Origin: an uncultured Chitinophagaceae bacterium
Lineage (GTDB): Bacteria; Bacteroidota; Bacteroidia; Chitinophagales; Chitinophagaceae
Assembly: GCA_946885335.1 (NCBI GenBank)
Contig: CAMPGG010000145.1
Coordinates: 1-8,307, forward strand
Direction of reading: 5' to 3'
DNA length: 8,307 nt
The notes under the pieces: generated by a model
What the model was told of the DNA's origin: nothing
The model's input: only the letters and a program-made list of their open reading frames with translations
Database searches by the model: none
In this document: piece after piece, positions 1 through 7,302 of the stretch
Position numbering within the stretch: position 1 is the first letter of the stretch
Layout: every line of letters begins with the position of its first letter
Position numbers and translations under genes: made by a program

Positions 1-1790
1 CCAAAATGGATCTTTGACTGCCTTAGGTTGAATTCCAGGTCATTTCTTTTGCCTGCAGCCAGCGCAATATTAAAAATCCCAACTTTGGTCTCCAGGGCTA
101 AACCCGCTCCAGCCCCAATATATTGATAGCTTTCATTGGCTGATTGACTTTTATTTTTACCAAATCCGCCATCTATGAATGTGTAGAAATAAGAGTTCAT
201 ACCAATAAGATACCTGTATTCAAAAGTTCCGATGGCATATTGCGAAAGATATTGGCTCTCCTCATCAAAACCTCTTAAAAGTTTGAAGCCTCCAATCTGG
301 AACAACTCGTTTCGGAATAAATTTTCACTGTGCAAAAAACCGGCTGAAATGCCTGTTTTAAAGGTTCCTTGTTTGCCCAAAGGAAAGTAGCGGGCGGCTG
401 ATGCAGTAGATCTTACCTGGTAAGATTTTAATTTTACCGTATCATAAAGACTTGCAAAATCAAAGCCCTGGTTGTTCGGGTCTTTTAATTCAAGGACTTC
501 ATTGTTTTTTTTGATGGTTTTATTACCTATTGCCAACATCATATTTAAGGTGTTGCCTTTTACCGGATTGAAGCGATAGTTTGTAGAATTCAATTCATAA
601 TCCACACCCACATTCCATAAACTTACATCAGCTTCCTGCGGCAAACGGCGGGTTTGCAGCAATAAAGGGATATTAATACCATTTACTATCGTTTGAAATT
701 TTTGAATGAATACTTTTCCCTGTTGTGTATTGCTTAGTGCGTATCGTGCACCTAATTGGAAATTTACATTCAGAAATGTGCTGTCTTTTCGAAACATGTC
801 GAAATTAAAATCAACACCAAATGGAGAATTAAAAATAAACGGATGCTGGTAAAGTAAATTTAACCGCGGCGATTTTACCTGCAATTGTTGCCAGTTCAAT
901 CCAATGGTTTCACCTGCAGCCAAAGCGTTTTTGAGTAAAATATTTGCTTCACCGGTAACCAGGAATTTTTTACCGGTTGCCTGCTCATCTCCCGGCAAAA
1001 AACCTACAAGCACATTTACCTGGCTGCTTTTCTTTGGTTTCAGGTAAAGGTTTAATACAGAGCCGGTCCCTAGCAAAGTCAGGTTGGATGGTCTTTCTTC
1101 TTCTACAAAACTGAGTTCCCGCATTTTTTGGGTAATGCGATCCAGTTTCTCTTTGTTATATATACTTCCATTATGAATATCCAGGTATCGCTGTAAATAA
1201 ATGTTGGAAATTTTTACATCTCCATACACCCGGATACTGTCTACAATATATTGAGGACCCCTGTCAACTTTTAATTTTGCGGTTGCCTGTCCATTTTCAA
1301 ATTGTAAACTATCTATCCAAACCTTTGCAAAAGGATAACCGGTTTTTTCAAGTTGATTTAAAATGCGTTGTTGCCAACTATTCACTAAATCCAAATCAAC
1401 TGGCTTACCATCAAAACGGTTGCTTTGCCAACCTACTGACTGCAAAAGATCCTGGTCTACATCCTGCACATCTAATAATGACCATTGATAAAGATTACCT
1501 GCATATAAAATAAGGTAAGCAGCTAAAGAATCAAACCTGACAGAATCAATGCTTGCAGTAACATAACCCTGGTTCTTTAATGTTTGCGGCAAAGCGGCAA
1601 CATACAACCGGCATGCATCCTGGGATACAAACCGGGTTTGCAAATTCAAAACATCTTTTACAAATATTGAATCATAATCTACACAATCAATGTGCAAATC
1701 ATAAGCTGGTTGCCCATTTCCTTTTTGTGCATTTAAAAGGAACAGGAACAGAAAAAGACATATAGAAAATGGCTTTAGTAATTTTGTCAT
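1..1790 (-). CDS. Omp85-superfamily outer-membrane protein (BamA/TamA-type), C-terminus cut by window edge
   Basis: The reverse strand reads open from an ATG at 1790 to the left edge, giving 596 complete codons and no stop. Residues 1-27 look like a Sec signal peptide (basic start, then a CLFLFLFLL core). Residues about 30-255 have the alternating pattern of POTRA repeats, probably three; the clearest is about 180-252 (YIVDSIRVYGDVKIS, later LNLYLKPKK). From about 258 the chain turns into amphipathic strands of a 16-strand-type barrel. Residues 499-509 read IGGFKLLRGFD, matching the conserved (V/L)RGF/Y motif of the Omp85 L6 loop. The visible end, QSKIHF plus a partial Gly, resembles the last barrel strand, so only a few residues are missing. 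Members insert or translocate outer-membrane proteins. The length, near 600 residues, and POTRA number are closer to TamA-like proteins than to five-POTRA BamA. It is divergent from hemW. The family call is firm; the exact subfamily is not. Confidence 0.9.
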   Translation of the reverse strand, partial: MTKLLKPFSICLFLFLFLLNAQKGNGQPAYDLHIDCVDYDSIFVKDVLNLQTRFVSQDACRLYVAALPQTLKNQGYVTASIDSVRFDSLAAYLILYAGNLYQWSLLDVQDVDQDLLQSVGWQSNRFDGKPVDLDLVNSWQQRILNQLEKTGYPFAKVWIDSLQFENGQATAKLKVDRGPQYIVDSIRVYGDVKISNIYLQRYLDIHNGSIYNKEKLDRITQKMRELSFVEEERPSNLTLLGTGSVLNLYLKPKKSSQVNVLVGFLPGDEQATGKKFLVTGEANILLKNALAAGETIGLNWQQLQVKSPRLNLLYQHPFIFNSPFGVDFNFDMFRKDSTFLNVNFQLGARYALSNTQQGKVFIQKFQTIVNGINIPLLLQTRRLPQEADVSLWNVGVDYELNSTNYRFNPVKGNTLNMMLAIGNKTIKKNNEVLELKDPNNQGFDFASLYDTVKLKSYQVRSTASAARYFPLGKQGTFKTGISAGFLHSENLFRNELFQIGGFKLLRGFDEESQYLSQYAIGTFEYRYLIGMNSYFYTFIDGGFGKNKSQSANESYQYIGAGAGLALETKVGIFNIALAAGKRNDLEFNLRQSKIHF

Positions 1791-1848
1791 TCCGTAAGGC
1801 GGTAGCGGCTACTTATTTATTGGGCTCAATATTAAAATTATAATTCGT
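1791..1848. promoter_or_regulatory. Divergent intergenic region between the Omp85 gene and hemW, presumed promoters
   Basis: This 58-bp gap separates two divergent start codons, so it and the adjoining coding ends should hold both promoters. On the minus strand, TAATTTTA at 1840-1833 differs by one base from the Bacteroidota -7 consensus TAnnTTTG and would give a leader of about 35 nt for the Omp85 gene. I could not find a matching TTG/TTTG -33 element at the usual distance. No convincing -7 box is visible for hemW, and neither start has a Shine-Dalgarno sequence. The promoter assignment is inference from position. Confidence 0.3.
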
Positions 1849-2979
1849 TTGGCTGGTATTTATCTTCATATTCCATTTTGTAAACAAGCGTGTCATTATT
1901 GCAATTTCCATTTTTCAACTTCATTGAAGGTTAGAAACGAAATGGTTGAAGCTTTATTGAATGAAATTGAATTACGCCGCAATTACCTGGCAGAAAATGA
2001 CCCCGTTGAAACCATTTATTTTGGAGGAGGTACACCAAGCCTGTTGCCAACAAGCGATATAGATCGGATTTTAAATAAGATCCATTCTATTTTTAAGGTG
2101 GATGATGATGTTGAGATTACATTGGAAGCCAACCCGGATGATATTGAAAAATCCAGGCTTAAAGAATGGAAACAATCCGGTATCAACAGGTTTAGTATGG
2201 GTGTTCAATCCTTTTTCGAAGAAGATTTGGTTTGGATGAATCGGGCGCATCATGCACATCAATCAGAAAGCAGTATTAGGATGGTTTTGGAAGAAGGATT
2301 TCATAATCTTACCATCGACCTTATTTATGGATTACCACATTTAACGGATGAAAATTGGATAAAGAATATTGAAAAAGCCATTGACTTCAACATCCCTCAT
2401 TTATCATGCTATGCATTGACTGTTGAAACCAGAACCGCATTGCATTCCTTCATTCAAAATAAAAAAATGCCGGATATTGATACCGATCAGCAGGCAAGGC
2501 ATTTTAATATTTTAATGCAACGGCTTGAAGCTGCAGGCTATGATCAATATGAAATATCCAATTTTGCCAAACCCGGATTTCGCAGCAGGCACAATTCTTC
2601 TTACTGGCAGGGTAAAAATTACCTGGGTATCGGCCCTTCAGCCCATTCATTTAACAGCGAAAGCCGGCAGTGGAATATTGCCAACAACGCATTGTATATA
2701 GCAGCTTTGCAAAAAGGCGAATTAAATTTTGAAAAAGAAGTATTGACCATATCCCAGCAAATGAATGAATACATCATGACATCATTGCGAACCATGGAAG
2801 GCATAAACTTGCAACTTGTTGGGGAAAAGTGGGGAAACGAGGCTTTGGAAAAACTAAAGATCGGGGCTAAGAAATATTTAATGGAAGGTAAAGCACGAAT
2901 GCAGGAAGAAAAACTTCAATTAACTGCGGAAGGAAAATTTCTTGCAGATGGAATAGCGGCGGATTTGTTTTTTGATTAA
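1849..2979 (+). CDS. hemW: HemW-type radical SAM protein (haem chaperone, formerly HemN-like coproporphyrinogen oxidase)
   Basis: This 376-residue protein has the usual HemW length. C11, C15 and C18 (IPFCKQACHYC) form the CX3CX2C motif that ligates the radical-SAM 4Fe-4S cluster. GGGTPSLL is the SAM-binding GGGTP motif, followed by EANPDDI, GINRFSMGVQSF and DLIYGLPHLT, all typical of the HemN/HemW family. True HemN enzymes have a fourth cysteine two residues after the third; here that place is F20, which marks HemW. HNSSYWQG and YLGIGPSAHSF are conserved HemW segments, the former containing the HNxxYW histidine linked to haem binding. The family is known to bind haem and deliver it to haemoproteins rather than decarboxylate coproporphyrinogen. 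The start is TTG: the open frame begins after a stop at 1795-1797, has no ATG near the N-terminus, and this TTG gives the family-typical beginning (M)AGIYLHIPFC. The gene converges on a small minus-strand frame and overlaps its stop by 4 bp. Cytoplasmic. Confidence 0.93.
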   Translation: MAGIYLHIPFCKQACHYCNFHFSTSLKVRNEMVEALLNEIELRRNYLAENDPVETIYFGGGTPSLLPTSDIDRILNKIHSIFKVDDDVEITLEANPDDIEKSRLKEWKQSGINRFSMGVQSFFEEDLVWMNRAHHAHQSESSIRMVLEEGFHNLTIDLIYGLPHLTDENWIKNIEKAIDFNIPHLSCYALTVETRTALHSFIQNKKMPDIDTDQQARHFNILMQRLEAAGYDQYEISNFAKPGFRSRHNSSYWQGKNYLGIGPSAHSFNSESRQWNIANNALYIAALQKGELNFEKEVLTISQQMNEYIMTSLRTMEGINLQLVGEKWGNEALEKLKIGAKKYLMEGKARMQEEKLQLTAEGKFLADGIAADLFFD

Positions 2980-3080
2980 TGACTGCGTTGTCTGAAATAT
3001 TTATACACCTGGGAAATAACCAGGCAAAGCAACATTAATAAAATGGCGGTGGGCCCGAATCCATGGTACGAAAAAGGCAT
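2976..3080 (-). CDS. Candidate single-pass membrane microprotein (34 aa), unknown function
   Basis: A short reverse-strand frame starts at ATG 3080 and stops at TAA 2978-2976. It encodes 34 residues: a polar start MPFSYHGFGPT, a hydrophobic run of about 16 residues (AILLMLLCLVISQVY), and a basic tail KYFRQRSH. This is the pattern of a small inner-membrane protein with its basic end in the cytoplasm. An upstream in-frame TTG at 3101-3099 would lengthen it to 41 residues with the start MKSKTDV, and a weak GGA lies a few bases before that TTG; hemW also uses TTG, so this is a real alternative. An in-frame TGA further upstream limits the frame. It lies 127 bp downstream of gpsA on the same strand and could be on its transcript. 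I recognise no family. The hydrophobic-plus-basic shape also resembles a C-terminal sorting signal, so a decayed gene end is another reading. Confidence 0.45.
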   Translation of the reverse strand: MPFSYHGFGPTAILLMLLCLVISQVYKYFRQRSH

Positions 3081-3207
3081 AACGTCTGTTTTTGATTTCA
3101 ATGTTTTCCGGCATCATAAAATATTTTGTTAAGCAAAACATTGTTCTTAACGCAGTAAAAAATTACTCATAATATTCCATGATCCATAATAAAGAACTAT
3201 TAAAATT
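3081..3207 (-). other. AT-rich spacer between gpsA and the microprotein frame, with a weak hairpin at 3128-3151
   Basis: The only structure I see is an inverted repeat: GTTAAG at 3128-3133 pairs with CTTAAC at 3146-3151, and within the 12-base loop AAC at 3137-3139 can pair with GTT at 3143-3145. On the minus strand it lies 57-80 bases after the gpsA stop and is followed by AAAATATTTT rather than a clean T-tract. It could be a weak gpsA terminator, but it is AT-rich and short. A competing fold TTTTG/CAAAA (3124-3138) uses some of the same bases. No good promoter consensus was found. Confidence 0.2.
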
Positions 3208-4251
3208 TCAGACCAGCTCTTTTTCAATCAGTTTAAATCCATCGGCTGCTTTAACTTTTTGCCATAGAATTTTATAAATGGATTCGGCAATAGGCATTTC
3301 GGCCTTAAACTGTTGATTTATATTGAACATGCATTTGGAAGCATTATAACCTTCCGCCACCATATTCATTTCAAGCAAAGCAGATTGAACGGAGTATCCT
3401 TTCCCAATCATATTACCGAAAGTCCGGTTTCGGCTAAACAATGAATAACAGGTTACCAGCAAATCACCCAGGTAAACAGAGGCGGCATAATTAGCCGTTT
3501 TTAAATGATTAATTGGATCTTCCCCATCATGAACACCTACTTCTATATGTTCAATACCGGCCTTTCTTAAAAAACCAGCCATTTCATCGGCCGCGTTGGC
3601 AATATAAACGCTTAAGAAATTATCACCATAATCCAGGCCATGTGCGATGCCTGCCCCTAATGCATAAATATTCTTTAAAACGGCGGCATATTGTACACCG
3701 ATGATGTCGTTATTGATAATGGTGTTTATATAATACCGCTTAAAACATCCTGCAATTGTAATAGCATATTCAATATCCTTTCCGGAAAAAGTAAGGTATG
3801 AAAGTTTTTCAGCAGCCACTTCTTCTGCATGACATGGCCCTAACACGGCAAAATAATCTTCTAACGGAAATCCATATTCGCTTTCAAAAAAAGTATTTAA
3901 TAAAACATTTTGTTCCGGTAAGATTCCTTTTACTGCCGAAACGATCTTTTTACCTTTTAGATCTTCCGGATTGACTGATTGAAAAACTTCCACAACAAAT
4001 GCAGAAGGAACAGCAATGACAATGACATCCGATTCCCTGATCACAACTTCCAGTGCTTTGGTCATTCTTAACTTCGCCGGATCCAGTGTTGCAGAACTTA
4101 AATAATGAGGATTATGGTTCCATTGATTTACATGATCAATGATATCCTGGTTTCGAATCCACCAGTTCAATATATGCCCGTTATCTGACAACACCTTAAC
4201 CAATGCTGTTGCCCAACTGCCACTGCCAATAATTCCAAACCTGATATCCAT
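3208..4251 (-). CDS. gpsA: NAD(P)-dependent glycerol-3-phosphate dehydrogenase
   Basis: GpsA reduces dihydroxyacetone phosphate to sn-glycerol-3-phosphate, the backbone for phospholipid synthesis, in the cytoplasm (EC 1.1.1.94). From the ATG at 4251 the protein is 347 residues, close to the roughly 340 usual for bacterial GpsA. G9-S-G11-S-W-A14 is the Rossmann GxGxxA motif that binds the nicotinamide cofactor. AVKGI (106-110), GPCHAEEVA (138-146), the catalytic lysine K193 in AVLKNIYALGAG, and GDLLVTC followed by SRNRTFGNMIGKG (262-285) are the family signatures in order. Cys140 stands where many homologues have Ser or Asn; I believe this is common in Bacteroidota and not a defect. The frame can be extended six codons to a TTG at 4269, but the ATG gives the usual MDIRFGIIGSGSWA start close to the nucleotide-binding loop, so I prefer it. 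It lies downstream of a strong terminator and so needs its own promoter within 4252-4311; none is obvious there. Confidence 0.95.
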   Translation of the reverse strand: MDIRFGIIGSGSWATALVKVLSDNGHILNWWIRNQDIIDHVNQWNHNPHYLSSATLDPAKLRMTKALEVVIRESDVIVIAVPSAFVVEVFQSVNPEDLKGKKIVSAVKGILPEQNVLLNTFFESEYGFPLEDYFAVLGPCHAEEVAAEKLSYLTFSGKDIEYAITIAGCFKRYYINTIINNDIIGVQYAAVLKNIYALGAGIAHGLDYGDNFLSVYIANAADEMAGFLRKAGIEHIEVGVHDGEDPINHLKTANYAASVYLGDLLVTCYSLFSRNRTFGNMIGKGYSVQSALLEMNMVAEGYNASKCMFNINQQFKAEMPIAESIYKILWQKVKAADGFKLIEKELV

Positions 4252-4311
4252 AATTATATTTTTACCCAACTCTGAATAATAAAATTAAGGATTCAATGCA
4301 GTAGTACTCAT

Positions 4312-4343
4312 AAAAAAAGAAGAACATTAGGTGTTCTTCTTTT
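4312..4343 (-). terminator. Rho-independent terminator of the channel-adaptor transcript
   Basis: Positions 4315-4326 (AAAAGAAGAACA) and 4332-4343 (TGTTCTTCTTTT) are perfect 12-bp complements around a 5-base loop at 4327-4331. Read on the minus strand, the right arm of the stem runs into seven consecutive T (4318-4312), the classic intrinsic terminator form. It begins 24 bases after the adaptor gene's stop. Read on the plus strand the stem runs into TTTTAC, so that direction would be weaker. The stem is A/T-rich, as is usual in AT-rich genomes. Confidence 0.85.
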
Positions 4344-4367
4344 ACTAAAAATAATTAAGTATGGATT

Positions 4368-5735
4368 TTATTCGAACAGTTTATCTTTTTCAACCACTTT
4401 TACTTTTGAATCTTCTTTTAAAGTCTTACTGATTACATTGTAAGGACCAGTAATTACTTTTTCACCTGTTTTTAATCCCGTGGTGATTTCAATATAATTA
4501 ATATCCTGGATGGAAGTTGTTACAACCGTCTTTTTGATCGTTCCATCATCTTTTAAAACAAATACCACTTCTTCTAATTCATCATCCAAATTTGAATTGG
4601 TTTCTTCAGTTTCCTCCACGTCTTCAGGCTTTTCTTTTTTTGCTTCTGATTTTTGATCTTCCGCAGTTTTATCACTGCCCCGGACACGAGTTGTAACCGC
4701 ATTAATCGGAACAGCAACTACATTTTCATGCCGGGTGGTTTTGATATCCGCACTGGCATTCATACCCGGGCGAAAGGGAAATTTCTTAGGCCTGGCAGGA
4801 TCATACAAGTCTTTATATGATGCGGGATCTAAACGAATAGAAACTTCATAATTTGTAACATCGTTGACAGAAGCAGCAGATGAAGCTCCCGTTGTACTGC
4901 TGGCGATTTTAGTTACAATGCCTTTAAACTTACGGTTATTATATGCATCCACTTCAACATCGGCAGAATCACCCAGGTTAACTTTCACCACATCATTTTC
5001 ACCTACTTCAACTCTTACTTCCAATAAACTCATATCTGCAACACGCATCATTTCCGTACCCGCCATTTGTGCCGTTCCGACCACTCTTTCACCTTCTTTA
5101 ACAGCTAACAAAGAAATAACACCATCCATAGGAGCAACAAGAGTTGTTCTTCCTAAATTTTTATTGGCGGATATTAAACCGGTTCGTGCACTTTGAACGC
5201 CGGCCTGCAAACTGCGTATATTTTGCTTGGCTGCATTATAATTTGCCTGCGCTGATAAATAAGTAGTTTCAAATTGCTCTAATTCCGCTTTTGAAATAAC
5301 CTTATCATTATATAATTTTTTATTTCTTTCATATGCTGTGCGGGCCTGGTTAAGGTTTGCTTCCAAAGCCTCTAAAGCTGCATTACTGTTAGCAACTGTA
5401 GCCTGTGATTGATTTACCCTCGAAGAGGCTTCATCTCTTTGTAAAGCATATATATCCGCATAAATCCTGGCGAGAACCTGGCCTTTCTTTACGCTGTCAC
5501 CTTCCTGCACATTTAATTCAGTAATCTCACCCGAAATATCCGGGCTGATCTTTACTTCAATTTCAGGATAAATTTTACCACTAGCATTTACAGTTTCAAT
5601 AATAGTACGGGTTGAAACTGTTTCTACAGTTACTTTTATTCCATCATCATCCTTCCCAAAAATTGCTTTGGCAGCAACCAGTCCAACAATCACCACACCC
5701 AGAATAATTAAAATCCATTTTACCTTTTTACTCAT
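4368..5735 (-). CDS. Periplasmic adaptor subunit (HlyD/MacA-like membrane fusion protein) of an efflux system
   Basis: This 455-residue protein bridges an inner-membrane pump and a TolC-type channel. Residues 7-26 form one N-terminal membrane anchor after the basic start MSKKVK. Residues about 55-92 (GKIYPEIEVKISPDISGEI, VQEGDSVKKGQVLARI) are the first half of the lipoyl-like domain. Residues about 95-192 are a long alpha-helical coiled-coil hairpin rich in Ala, Gln and Asn, with the turn near KLYNDKVISKAELE. LVAPMDGVISLLAVKEGERV (199-218) is the second lipoyl half. A beta-barrel follows at about 235-335, with FRPGMNASADI at its end, then a membrane-proximal domain. A very charged segment (about 353-389, Lys/Glu/Asp-rich) interrupts the membrane-proximal region just after AVPINAVTTR. 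The start is ATG at 5735, with only A/T-rich sequence upstream. The gene follows the tolC-like gene by 79 bp and is last before the terminator. The substrate cannot be told; MacA-like is the closest match by layout. Confidence 0.93.
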   Translation of the reverse strand: MSKKVKWILIILGVVIVGLVAAKAIFGKDDDGIKVTVETVSTRTIIETVNASGKIYPEIEVKISPDISGEITELNVQEGDSVKKGQVLARIYADIYALQRDEASSRVNQSQATVANSNAALEALEANLNQARTAYERNKKLYNDKVISKAELEQFETTYLSAQANYNAAKQNIRSLQAGVQSARTGLISANKNLGRTTLVAPMDGVISLLAVKEGERVVGTAQMAGTEMMRVADMSLLEVRVEVGENDVVKVNLGDSADVEVDAYNNRKFKGIVTKIASSTTGASSAASVNDVTNYEVSIRLDPASYKDLYDPARPKKFPFRPGMNASADIKTTRHENVVAVPINAVTTRVRGSDKTAEDQKSEAKKEKPEDVEETEETNSNLDDELEEVVFVLKDDGTIKKTVVTTSIQDINYIEITTGLKTGEKVITGPYNVISKTLKEDSKVKVVEKDKLFE

Positions 5736-5814
5736 TTTTTATTTTTTACATATTAACCACCCATCTAAAAACAGGTGATTTAAAAATTTCGGTTTAACCT
5801 GATGTATAAACTGA

Positions 5815-7272
5815 TTAAAGTTTTAAACCCTGGCCTTTATAAAATTCAAGCAACTTCACTTTAAATACATAATCATATTGCGAATAGATCATGTCAATTT
5901 TTGCCCGCTGTAAATTATTCTGGCTATTGATCATTTCAAATGTTGAAAGCAAACCAAGATCATATCTTTTTGTTGCGAAATCAAGCGTCCGCTGTGCGGC
6001 ATCAACACTTTTTTTATTTGCATTGAACTTTTCAATTGCAGCTACTGCATCATTATAAGCGGCATAAATATCCTGCTTCAATTGTCTTTCAGATTCCTGG
6101 TTTTGTAATTGTAATTGTTCTACATTGATCTTGCTTTTCTCCCAATTTGTTCTTGCTCCTCTTCCATTAAAAATGGGAATACTCAGGTTTATGCCAATGC
6201 TTTGACCAAAATTTTGCTTCAGCTGATTGCCTAAGGGGTCTGCTTCTATATAAGTAATAACTGTTGATCCATCTGTTACAACAGGGCGCTGAACGTCATA
6301 TATCATACCACCGCCCAGATCTACTTTTAAACCAGAAGGAGCATATCCTGTAATAACCTGGTCGTAAATGGGCCGCGATTTAAAATTTACAAAGTTTGTT
6401 CCTAAACTGCCAAAGGCACCCAGGTTCGGGTACATGGCACCTTTTGCAGCTTCAACCGTTTTACCTGCCGCCTGAATGCGTAGTGCATTAACCCTTTGCT
6501 GTGGTAAGTTAGCTAACGCCAATGCATAAACTCTTTCAGGCTGCAATTCTGCCAGTGGTTCAACCGGGATCATATCAACCGGGGGAGTCACAATATCAAA
6601 AGGCAAAGCAGCATCAAGATTCAACAATGCTTTTAGTTGTAAAATCAATTGGTTCACAGAAGCCTGGGCCGATACAAATGCTGCACTATCCCTGGCTAAC
6701 TGGGCTTCCAGTTCCACGGCATTTAATTCTGGCAAAGCACCCGCATCTACCCTGCTGCGTGTATTATTTAACTGTGTTCTTGTTTGCGCAATTTGCACTG
6801 AAGAAATATTGGCTTGTTCTTTTGCCAATAATACCTGCAGGTAAGCAACAGCAACATTTAAAGCAACGTCATTTTGAATTTTGCGAACCTGCTCCTTGTC
6901 AGCTTCCAGCGAAAACCTGTCTGCTTCAATGGTATTTTTTTTGGAAAACCAGTTAAAAAGATCAACGCCTGATTGCAGGTTTATTCCACCACTGAAAAAA
7001 TTATTGTCCTCTAATACACCGGTTGTAGGATTTTCTGTTAAACCAAACCGGTAACCAACATTTGAACCGGCATTGAATGAGGGCAACTGTGATGCCCTGG
7101 ATTGTTTTAAAGTCAGGTTTGAAAAACGAACCTGCAAATCCTGTTGCTTCACTGAAATATTGTTTGCTAACGCGTATTCAACTGCCCGCTGCAAATCCCA
7201 TAAGTCCTGGGATGCGGCTGGTAAGTACATTATACTGCCAAACAGTATAAGTTTAAGGGTTTTTTTAAACAT
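5815..7272 (-). CDS. TolC-family outer-membrane efflux channel
   Basis: This 485-residue protein is of normal length for the TolC family, whose trimers form the outer-membrane exit duct of tripartite efflux pumps and type I secretion systems. Residues 1-21 are a signal peptide (KKTLK, hydrophobic core, LPAAS), with a likely cut before Q22-D23. Two outer-membrane-efflux repeats follow: about 24-218 (WDLQRAVEYALANNISVKQQDLQ at the start, long Gln/Ala helices at 120-215) and about 245-480. The second repeat has the conserved strand SIPIFNGRGA (364-373) and the helix RYDLGLLSTFEMINSQNNL (436-454). Between strands of the second half, residues about 293-357 form a long segment that should face outside the cell. 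The start is ATG at 7272, directly at the signal peptide. A possible promoter lies just upstream. The adaptor gene follows on the same strand, which supports export, but no pump gene is adjacent. Confidence 0.94.
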   Translation of the reverse strand: MFKKTLKLILFGSIMYLPAASQDLWDLQRAVEYALANNISVKQQDLQVRFSNLTLKQSRASQLPSFNAGSNVGYRFGLTENPTTGVLEDNNFFSGGINLQSGVDLFNWFSKKNTIEADRFSLEADKEQVRKIQNDVALNVAVAYLQVLLAKEQANISSVQIAQTRTQLNNTRSRVDAGALPELNAVELEAQLARDSAAFVSAQASVNQLILQLKALLNLDAALPFDIVTPPVDMIPVEPLAELQPERVYALALANLPQQRVNALRIQAAGKTVEAAKGAMYPNLGAFGSLGTNFVNFKSRPIYDQVITGYAPSGLKVDLGGGMIYDVQRPVVTDGSTVITYIEADPLGNQLKQNFGQSIGINLSIPIFNGRGARTNWEKSKINVEQLQLQNQESERQLKQDIYAAYNDAVAAIEKFNANKKSVDAAQRTLDFATKRYDLGLLSTFEMINSQNNLQRAKIDMIYSQYDYVFKVKLLEFYKGQGLKL

Positions 7273-7302
7273 GTTGCAAAAATATAAGAATCATATAACC
7301 TG

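Noticed and set aside
1277..1765. Two plus-strand open frames of 78 and 61 codons
   Set aside because: Both are antisense to the Omp85 gene, whose reverse-strand frame is open for 596 codons with signal peptide, POTRA and barrel features.
3001..3141. Alternative 46-codon minus-strand frame overlapping the microprotein
   Set aside because: It is longer than the 34-codon frame but has no hydrophobic segment, motif or sensible composition; the two frames cannot easily both be real, and the membrane-like one looks more gene-like.
4252..4269. Six-codon N-terminal extension of gpsA to a TTG
   Set aside because: The ATG at 4251 gives the usual short lead into GIIGSGSWA, and the added residues GKNII match nothing expected.
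4864..5196. Plus-strand open frame of 110 codons, rich in Ser, Thr and Ala
   Set aside because: It is the antisense of the adaptor's coiled-coil and barrel codons; its composition follows from that, and no start region or motif supports it.
6522..6956. Plus-strand open frame of 144 codons
   Set aside because: It lies fully inside the tolC-like gene on the opposite strand, and its translation has no recognisable domain; the opposite-strand protein has strong family motifs.
7277..7284. Perfect TAnnTTTG box (minus strand) just before the tolC-like ATG
   Set aside because: It would place the transcript start at or inside the start codon, and no TTG/TTTG lies at the right distance upstream; probably chance in A/T-rich DNA.
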